Below are positions 58,291 to 64,000 of a stretch of DNA of 64,000 bases, one piece after another. Each line of letters opens with the position of its first letter. Positions within the stretch are counted from its first letter, which is position 1. Origin of the DNA: Watersipora subatra (Eukaryota > Bryozoa > Gymnolaemata > Cheilostomatida > Watersiporidae); the NCBI RefSeq assembly GCF_963576615.1, contig NC_088716.1, forward strand, positions 61,226,228 to 61,290,227, written 5' to 3'. A model generated the notes under the pieces. That model was not told the origin of the DNA and ran no database searches. It was given only the letters and a program-made list of their open reading frames with translations. The translations under genes were made by a program, and so were the position numbers.

Positions 58291-59190
58291 CGACTGACTG
58301 CAAAGGGAGAACCCTGGAGATGGATGGAAGGAGAGCAGGTTGCCTTCGAAACACTGAAGGAAAGCATCAGCACCGCCCCGATCTTGGGCTATCCGGATCC
58401 TCGGAGGCAGTATATCCTGGACACGGACGCCAGCGGATGTGGAGTAGGGGCCGTGCTGTCTCAAGTACAGGAGGGCTGCAAGCGGGTCATTGCCTACTAC
58501 AGCAAGACCCTCACCCCCTCGAAACGCAATTACTTTGTTACTCGACAGGAGCTACTTGCAGTAGTGAAGGCGGACAAGCACTTCCGGCCAATTCTTTATG
58601 GCCAGGAGTTCCTCCTGCGGACGGACCACGCGTCACTCCGATGGCTATGCCGGAGAAGGGAACCCTCAAACCAAGTAGCCTCGTGGGTTGAGATCTTGGT
58701 GGAGTTCAGCTACATCCTGAAGCACCGGTCAGAGACTCGCCACGGGAATGCGGATGGATTGAGCAGGCAGACCTGCGAGGACTGCCGGCACTGCGCGAGC
58801 ATTGAACAGAGGGACGGGGGCCCCTCACGGAAGGAGCTAGCAAAGGAACAAGGGCCATTAGCTGCATGGGTACCGACCAATTGCCTGGATAGGACTCCGG
58901 CCCTCGATAGAGCGGGATCGATCCTGGGCAACATCGCATACCCCTGGGGGCTGACCGGCAACTCGCATGGGACTTCTGCCCCAACAGTGGCTAGATTGAA
59001 TCTGGGTGCCGGAGGTTCCCCTGAGAGGCTATCAGCCCCGCCAGGGGTGACAGGACCAAAGGGCGAACTGACAAGGACACAGGCTACCGGACAGGGACCA
59101 GTGGCCATCATGTACCGTGCCATTGCCACAAGAGAGGAGGTGCCAGCAGAACACATGGAGGTCAGGAGCAGAGAGCTGAGTAGTATGTAA
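58285..59190 (+). pseudogene. Gypsy RNase H and spacer, copy 2 (open)
   Basis: A 301-codon open frame reads ILDTDASGCGVGAVLSQVQE, then RQELLAVVKADKHFRP, TDHASLRWLCRR and NADGLSRQTCEDC, which are the RNase H landmarks. The spacer follows. This section is better preserved than in the first element, but the frame ends in TAA a few codons into the adjoining element, so integrase is missing here. Confidence 0.75.
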
Positions 59191-59289
59191 TATGGGGGTT
59201 CTGGACCAGAATTTTCGCCCTGGCAATTTTTGTCTAAAGATGGAAAAGTTTAGAATTTAAAGTTTTTAAAATCCTTGGGATTTAAAAAA

Positions 59290-59322
59290 ATGGATATTAG
59301 AAATTTGTACGGAGAGAAGGTA
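59290..59322 (+). repeat. Upstream partial copy of the polymerase start
   Basis: The bases ATGGATATTAGAAATTTG and the following ACGGAGAGAAGG repeat the first codons of the polymerase (59452 onwards) with a few changes, then diverge. The short frame reads MDIRNLYGEK and soon stops being similar. It may be debris of a duplication or of an earlier start. Confidence 0.65.
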
Positions 59323-59451
59323 CGGCTGCCAAAGAGCACGCGACTGCAGGACCTAAGTGCTGGTCACGCTTGCTTTTTGTACCTCCTTTATTATACAAAA
59401 TTCTTTAAGCCTCAATCGATTTGACTAACGTTTAAAGCTTTGTAATAATAA

Positions 59452-62400
59452 ATGGATATTAGAAATCTGTATGGAGAGAGGAGTACGAGCTGGCTTCGAC
59501 AGGATGCCAAGCGAAGCGGTGTAAAGGGATACAGCAAAATGAGCAAAGCGGAGCTCGCGTATCGTGCTGGCGATCGATCCAAAGTGATTGGTAAAACTAG
59601 TAAGGGTATACCAATAGTGGTAGTCGGTACTTACAAAAAGCCACACCCGGATGATGCCCTCCGCAATGTGAGAAACCTGTACGGAGACTCTACCTCCAGT
59701 CAGATGAGGGAGGAGGCGAAGCGTATGGGGTTTGGGAATACAGCGAAGCTGAGAAAAGCCGAGTTAAAGAATATTGTCGATGGCAAGAAACGTCTTACAG
59801 TGGATGACTTGAGTATGAAAGATCTAAAATCTTTAGCTCGAGCCAGAGATATAACAGTTGGGCCGCGTATGAAAAAAGCGGACTTGGTGGACGCATTGAG
59901 AGGTGTTGACAGAGCGCCACGGGTGGAGATAAGAACCACTTTTGTAGATGAGGTCACCAACAAATCTACTATAGATGTATCCAGTTATCAATCAGCCAAC
60001 ATAGACTTTGTATGGAATCACGCCAAACCCGTCATTATAGGTAGGATTAATGATGCGTTTAACCGAACTAAAAAACTTCGCGTAAGTGCTGAAGTTGCAT
60101 TCTCCCATCTGGAGCGCGGTACTATAATCACTCGATTCTGGGGTACCCCTAGAGAAGGCGCCGTACCAATCCTAGCATCAACCAATCTGGATGAAGAATT
60201 AAACAGACAGCTAGCGAATATAATCAGAAAAATTGATGAATTTACGAACAACGGTTCGGGGTGGATTTTGGAGCGAGTATCTAGATTTTATTTGGAAATT
60301 TATCGGTGGAAACCTCTAAGAGGTGGAACGTACAAACCAACCCCTAAAGCTTTAGCGAACAAAAATGCCATCATAAACGTCAACAATGGAGGTGCCAAAA
60401 CAATGGCAGTGATAAAACGGATTGCAAAATCTATGGACATTCCTTTTACTACCAAAACCGAGAAATCAGCGTTAGTTAAAAAAATAAAAGAAATAGATCC
60501 AGAGGCTTTGGATGATAACAAGTGCTTCTTGTGGGCGATACTCTCATGCCTATACCCATCATCGGATCACGTAGACAGGTTATCAAATTACACGCCGTAT
60601 CAAAACAGCTTGAATACCAAAATGTTAAAGTACCCGGTCACCATAGACCAGATTCAAAAGTTTGCTAACAAGAACAAACTTGTGATTAATGTGTTTGAGT
60701 GGAAAGATGGTGGAATGGAGATTGTTCACACGGATGACAGGTTGTATACAGATAGTGCAAAAGGTCTCCCAGAGGTGAATTTAATTCTTTATAAAAATCA
60801 CTACATGTGGATCAAGAGTATGTCAGCGTTAATGTATGCCCAGACAGAGCACAAAAAGTCTAAGTATACCTGCCTACGATGTCTCCACCACTCAACGTGC
60901 GAGAGAACATTTAAGGACCACATCAAAGGGTGCCTAGCCGCTCACGATGGTACTTGCGTCGTCAAGATGCCTGAACCTGGCTCGGTCATGAAGTTTAAGA
61001 ACATTAAAAATATGGAAAAGGCGCCTTACACCGTCTACGCGGACTTTGAGTCTATTATAGACAAAAATACCAAAGTCCATACAGCGTGTGGCTACGGCGT
61101 AAACCTGGTGAACAGCTTAGGAGAGTCATTGAGGTTTGAGACTTACAGGGGTGAGGATTGCATGGAGAGATTCTTTGCAGAGCTGGATAGAATAGAAGAG
61201 TTGATATATAGCATTCCAATCGCGAAAATAATAATCACTCCGGAGCAAGAGCGAGAGTTTAAAACTGCGACAGAGTGCTACATGTGTGGGCGCGAGGCTA
61301 CGGAAGAAGATTGGCTAGTTAGAGATCATGATCATGTCTCTGGGTCATACAGAGGCCCCGCGCATAATAGCTGCAATCTCAAGCACAGACAGACAAAAAA
61401 GATTAACGTGATATTTCACAACCTCAAGGGGTATGACTCTCATTTAATTGTCAAGGCTTACGAGGGGTACAAGGGCATCGATGTTATAGCAAACACGGAT
61501 GAAAAGTACATGTCAATGAGAATAGATTGCTTTAAGTTTATCGATAGCATGCAACACCTCAATAGCTCATTGGCTAAATTGGTGGAAGGTCTAGATGATC
61601 TACCGCACCTGAAACAGGAGTTTCCGGAACACTACGGCTTGTTGGCGAGAAAGGGCGTGTATCCGTACGAGTATATGGATTCTCATGAGCGGTTTGAAGA
61701 AAAGCAACTTCCAAAGATTATACACTTTAGCTCATCGCTAGACAATCATGCGGGCTTGCAGCCAGGTGACTACCTGCATGCTCAAAAAGTGTGGAAGGAG
61801 CTGGGGTGTGAGACTTTGGGTGATTATCACGATCTCTATCTTAAGACGGATGTCTTGCTTTTGACTGATGTTTTTGAGAGCTATAGATCGACAGCCATGG
61901 ATGTATATGGTCTCGATCCGTGTCACTACATCTCAGCACCCTCATTGTCATGGTATGCATTGCTTAAAATAACAAAACAAGAACTGGAGCTCATCAGTGA
62001 TGTAGACATGTACAATTTTGTAGAGAGTGGTATAAGAGGTGGTGTGTCTACATGCGGAGGCTTGCGATACGCCAAGGCCAACAATCCTTATGTGGAGGGG
62101 TATGATAAAAAGAAACCAGCTACCTACCTGATGTACTTGGATGAGAATAACCTGTACGGGTGGGGCATGTCGCAAAAGCTACCGACTGGTGGTTTCGAAT
62201 GGGTGAAATCGAAAGGGCTGCCAGACATTAATGATGATGAAGGTTACACGGCTGAGGTAGATCTAGAATATCCAAACAAGCTCCACGACGAACACAATGA
62301 TTATCCGCTGGCACCCGAATCAATGAAACCTGATCAGTGGTCAGAGTATATGCGCGATGTGGGAGAGCTTGACAAGCTTGGAGAGCCGTGCTATGCAAAA

Positions 62401-63393
62401 GTTTCTAAGCTGGTGCCAAACCTTCGAGATAAGCGCAAGTACATCGTACATCACAGTATCTTAAAGTATTATTTGAAAAAGGGTCTGCGTCTGACTAAAG
62501 TACACCGAGTTCTCAAGTTTAAAGAAAGTGCATGGATGGAGCCGTACATTCGACTAAACACCGATCTTCGAAAAAAGGCCAAAACTGATTTTAAGAAAGA
62601 ATTTTTCAAGCTCATGAACAATGCCGGATTCGGGAAATCGATGGAGAATGTTCGCAAACGGATAGATGTAGAGTTGACTACTAAAATGAATCGCAAACAA
62701 AAGCTCATAAATAAGCCGCGATTCAAGTGTAAGAAAGAGTTTAATGAAAACTTAGCGGCCATTCTCATGAGCAAATCTACAGTGACCCTAAACAAACCTA
62801 TTTACGTCGGTCAGGCCATTTTAGATCTGTCCAAACTGCTCATGTACGAATTCTTTTACGATGACATACGACGGCGATACCCCGATGCTAGAATGATGTA
62901 TACTGACACGGACAGCTTAGTGTTATTAATTGAGACGGAAGATTTTTATAAGGAAATGCCGCTTGAAAAGTATGATACGAGCAACTACCCTAATGATCAT
63001 CCGTGCTACAGCGAGAAAAACAAGAAAGTGATAGGTCTGCCCAAGGATGAAGGTGGTGGCAAACCGATAGCGGAGTTTGTGGCTTTGCGAGCCAAGTCAT
63101 ACTGCGTAGAGGGTGAGGGTTGGGGGCTGACAAAATGCAAAGGAGTGAAAAAGTGTATAACCAAAAACCTAAAGTTTGATACCTACAAACAATGCCTGGA
63201 TAGTGGAGATCCGGTTCCGAATGCAACCATGACAACACTCCAGTCCAAACTACACAAGATAAAAAATTGGACATTCAGCAAAAAGACTCTGTCGGCTTTT
63301 GACGACAAACGCTATTACCTAGATTCAATAAATAGCTTGGCACACGGACATTACAGAATAAATGACATTAACAATGCCGCACTTCTTGAATAG
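59452..63393 (+). CDS. Protein-primed family B DNA polymerase with N-terminal SAP/HeH-like modules
   Basis: The 1313-residue frame is uninterrupted. The N-terminus has short repeated helix-extended-helix modules: IRNLYGERSTS, VRNLYGDSTSS, a third around LSMKDLKSLARARDIT and a fourth near residue 325 (GGAKTMAVIKRIAKSMDIP). A middle region typical of Maverick polymerases follows (WKPLRGGTYKPTP, DDNKCFLWAILSCLYP). The exonuclease has YADFESI (about 530), FHNLKGYDSHLIV (about 660) and YLKTDVLLLTDVFE. Between ExoI and ExoII is a Cys/His insert (CYMCG, VRDHDHVSGSYRGPAHNSC). Polymerase motifs are LDENNLYGWGM (about 896), NNAGFGKS (about 1056) and the catalytic YTDTDS (about 1150). It would copy the element from a terminal protein. 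All catalytic residues that I can identify are present. Confidence 0.9.
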   Translation: MDIRNLYGERSTSWLRQDAKRSGVKGYSKMSKAELAYRAGDRSKVIGKTSKGIPIVVVGTYKKPHPDDALRNVRNLYGDSTSSQMREEAKRMGFGNTAKLRKAELKNIVDGKKRLTVDDLSMKDLKSLARARDITVGPRMKKADLVDALRGVDRAPRVEIRTTFVDEVTNKSTIDVSSYQSANIDFVWNHAKPVIIGRINDAFNRTKKLRVSAEVAFSHLERGTIITRFWGTPREGAVPILASTNLDEELNRQLANIIRKIDEFTNNGSGWILERVSRFYLEIYRWKPLRGGTYKPTPKALANKNAIINVNNGGAKTMAVIKRIAKSMDIPFTTKTEKSALVKKIKEIDPEALDDNKCFLWAILSCLYPSSDHVDRLSNYTPYQNSLNTKMLKYPVTIDQIQKFANKNKLVINVFEWKDGGMEIVHTDDRLYTDSAKGLPEVNLILYKNHYMWIKSMSALMYAQTEHKKSKYTCLRCLHHSTCERTFKDHIKGCLAAHDGTCVVKMPEPGSVMKFKNIKNMEKAPYTVYADFESIIDKNTKVHTACGYGVNLVNSLGESLRFETYRGEDCMERFFAELDRIEELIYSIPIAKIIITPEQEREFKTATECYMCGREATEEDWLVRDHDHVSGSYRGPAHNSCNLKHRQTKKINVIFHNLKGYDSHLIVKAYEGYKGIDVIANTDEKYMSMRIDCFKFIDSMQHLNSSLAKLVEGLDDLPHLKQEFPEHYGLLARKGVYPYEYMDSHERFEEKQLPKIIHFSSSLDNHAGLQPGDYLHAQKVWKELGCETLGDYHDLYLKTDVLLLTDVFESYRSTAMDVYGLDPCHYISAPSLSWYALLKITKQELELISDVDMYNFVESGIRGGVSTCGGLRYAKANNPYVEGYDKKKPATYLMYLDENNLYGWGMSQKLPTGGFEWVKSKGLPDINDDEGYTAEVDLEYPNKLHDEHNDYPLAPESMKPDQWSEYMRDVGELDKLGEPCYAKVSKLVPNLRDKRKYIVHHSILKYYLKKGLRLTKVHRVLKFKESAWMEPYIRLNTDLRKKAKTDFKKEFFKLMNNAGFGKSMENVRKRIDVELTTKMNRKQKLINKPRFKCKKEFNENLAAILMSKSTVTLNKPIYVGQAILDLSKLLMYEFFYDDIRRRYPDARMMYTDTDSLVLLIETEDFYKEMPLEKYDTSNYPNDHPCYSEKNKKVIGLPKDEGGGKPIAEFVALRAKSYCVEGEGWGLTKCKGVKKCITKNLKFDTYKQCLDSGDPVPNATMTTLQSKLHKIKNWTFSKKTLSAFDDKRYYLDSINSLAHGHYRINDINNAALLE

Positions 63394-63661
63394 GAAAGCG
63401 AAAGAAAGTTTAGATGAGTTGAGTCAAAGATGGATCAATGCGATGGAGTTGTTTGATCTCGTCCGACCCCCTGTGTATGATGAATATAAAGAGTTTACTG
63501 AGAGATATACACTTCGAGGTAGACCCATACCTAGGTATGAGAACAGAATGCCACCAGAACTGTGCGTTAACTTACCCGAACTCAAAAAGCTGGCCAAGGC
63601 AAAAGATATACCCGGGTACAAAACGATGAAAAAGGCGGCTCTACAAGCCGCATTGTCATAA
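63374..63661 (+). CDS. Small SAP/HeH-domain ORF overlapping the polymerase end
   Basis: The frame opens at 63362 (or more likely ATG 63374, MPHFLNRKAKESLDELSQRW), overlaps the last codons of the polymerase in another frame and ends at TAA 63661. The C-terminal third, LPELKKLAKAKDIPGYKTMK, followed by KAALQAAL, is a helix-extended-helix module like those at the polymerase N-terminus. The N-terminal half is charged and helical, with a proline-tyrosine segment (RPPVYDEYKEF). The overlap suggests coupled expression. A nucleic-acid or terminal-protein role is only inference. Confidence 0.65.
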   Translation: MPHFLNRKAKESLDELSQRWINAMELFDLVRPPVYDEYKEFTERYTLRGRPIPRYENRMPPELCVNLPELKKLAKAKDIPGYKTMKKAALQAALS

Positions 63662-63682
63662 TTTTATACAGTCGTATAAAAT
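63661..63682. terminator. Hairpin between convergent ORFs
   Basis: ATTTTATAC, loop AGTC, GTATAAAAT makes a perfect 9-bp stem. Its left end shares the last base of the stop codon of the small ORF, and its right end overlaps the stop codon of the minus-strand ORF (63684-63682). Position between two convergent genes suggests a shared 3'-end signal; the role is inferred. Confidence 0.5.
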
Positions 63683-64000
63683 TACATCATGGAATAAGCT
63701 ATACCCGCGATGACTATAGTGCCGCCAGTTAACAATTTATTTCCTTCGTGAATGTTGCCCTCGGGCGGTGACAATTCTGTTGATGGCTTTACAGAAGGGG
63801 CAGGTTTTGGTGAAAATAATTCTGTAGGAAATATAGATGGCTTTACAGAAGGAGTTGATTTTAGTGTCGGTGCTGGAGGCTGCTTTAGTGGTGCAGGTTT
63901 CGGTGGCTGTTGCGCGGGTTTTGGCTGTTGCGCGGGTTTTGGTGAAGGCTTTAGCGGTGTGGGTTTTGGCTGTTGCGCGAGTTTTGGTGAAGGCTTTAGC
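63682..64000 (-). CDS. Proline/lysine-rich protein with hydrophobic C-terminus, 5' end outside the window
   Basis: The minus strand is open from 64000 to TAA at 63684-63682, with no start codon inside the window. It encodes repeats such as LKPSPKPAQQPKPAQQPPKP, then KSTPSVKPSIFPTELFSPKP, and ends LLTGGTIVIAGIAYSMM, a likely membrane-interacting helix. It converges on the polymerase with no gap beyond a hairpin. Adintoviruses and adenoviruses carry small proline-rich or membrane-active virion proteins, so a structural role is possible, but the sequence alone does not prove it. The repeats make exact family assignment hard. Confidence 0.6.
   Translation of the reverse strand, partial: LKPSPKLAQQPKPTPLKPSPKPAQQPKPAQQPPKPAPLKQPPAPTLKSTPSVKPSIFPTELFSPKPAPSVKPSTELSPPEGNIHEGNKLLTGGTIVIAGIAYSMM

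Larger units (their letters stand above)
56775..59178 (+). mobile_element. Ty3/Gypsy fragment (protease to RNase H), second copy
   Basis: It aligns to 29095-31547 of the first element. It starts abruptly inside protease at GATCGATTGCCA and stops after the spacer following RNase H (GAGCAGAGAGCT), where the Maverick-like element begins. It has no LTR, Gag or integrase in the window. Several indels separate the copies: 36-39 bp missing near 57241 and frame changes near 57915 and 58125. The protease motif upstream of DRLEE is not present. Confidence 0.85.
59179..64000 (+). mobile_element. Maverick/Polinton-like (adintovirus-like) element, left part
   Basis: Gypsy homology stops at about 59177 and the next bases, AGTAGTATGTAATATG, could be the element's terminus, since Polintons start with AG. 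Inside are an intact protein-primed family B DNA polymerase, a small SAP/HeH ORF overlapping its end, a hairpin and a convergent proline-rich ORF running off the window. Integrase, packaging ATPase, protease and capsid genes would be expected to the right and are not visible. The family is assigned from polymerase motifs; whether it is a transposon or an integrated adintovirus cannot be decided here. A terminal inverted repeat cannot be confirmed without the other end. Confidence 0.7.

Overview
This window is animal nuclear DNA. It is AT-rich, has genes split by GT-AG introns, and carries LTR retrotransposons, tRNA-derived SINE-like copies, foldback repeats and many minisatellites. It fits a marine invertebrate, perhaps a lophotrochozoan such as a mollusc or bryozoan; the species guess is inference only. 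Four host genes have real support. (1) A clan-2-like cytochrome P450 on the minus strand (43622-52940) can be assembled from seven exons with canonical splice sites and matching phases, giving 493 codons with every P450 landmark. (2) An intronless alpha-1,3-fucosyltransferase (GT10) lies at 54464-55696. (3) A same-length copy at 9300-10532, inside a direct duplication of about 3-4 kb, has three nonsense codons. (4) An unidentified multi-exon minus-strand gene lies at 12330-16916. A small membrane-protein gene (35394-36619) and two isolated exons are weaker calls. LAYOUT: 1-2755 is a decayed BEL/Pao element on the minus strand. 2756-6997 has no recognisable gene. 6998-10928 is the first fucosyltransferase duplication unit. 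10930-16916 holds a dispersed repeat, a 49-bp minisatellite and the unknown gene. 17150-24720 is a nested cluster of inverted repeats enclosing a Helitron-like fragment. 25071-28209 is sparse. 28210-34647 is a complete but inactivated Ty3/Gypsy element with both LTRs and an extra zinc-finger ORF. 35394-43621 holds the small gene and several tandem arrays. 43622-52940 is the P450 gene, whose introns carry three minisatellites and two foldback elements. 53262-56075 is the second fucosyltransferase unit. 56775-59178 is a fragment of a second Gypsy copy. From about 59179 to the window end there is the left part of a Maverick/Polinton-like (adintovirus-like) element. MAVERICK-LIKE ELEMENT: it has an intact 1313-residue protein-primed-type family B DNA polymerase with SAP/HeH-like modules at its N-terminus. 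A short overlapping SAP/HeH ORF follows, then a small hairpin, then a convergent proline/lysine-rich ORF that runs off the window and ends in a hydrophobic segment. This element appears to have inserted into the second Gypsy copy, which predicts Gypsy integrase sequence beyond its right end. The polymerase frame is undamaged while the Gypsy copies are riddled with stops, so the insertion looks comparatively young. This is the part of the window most worth following up.
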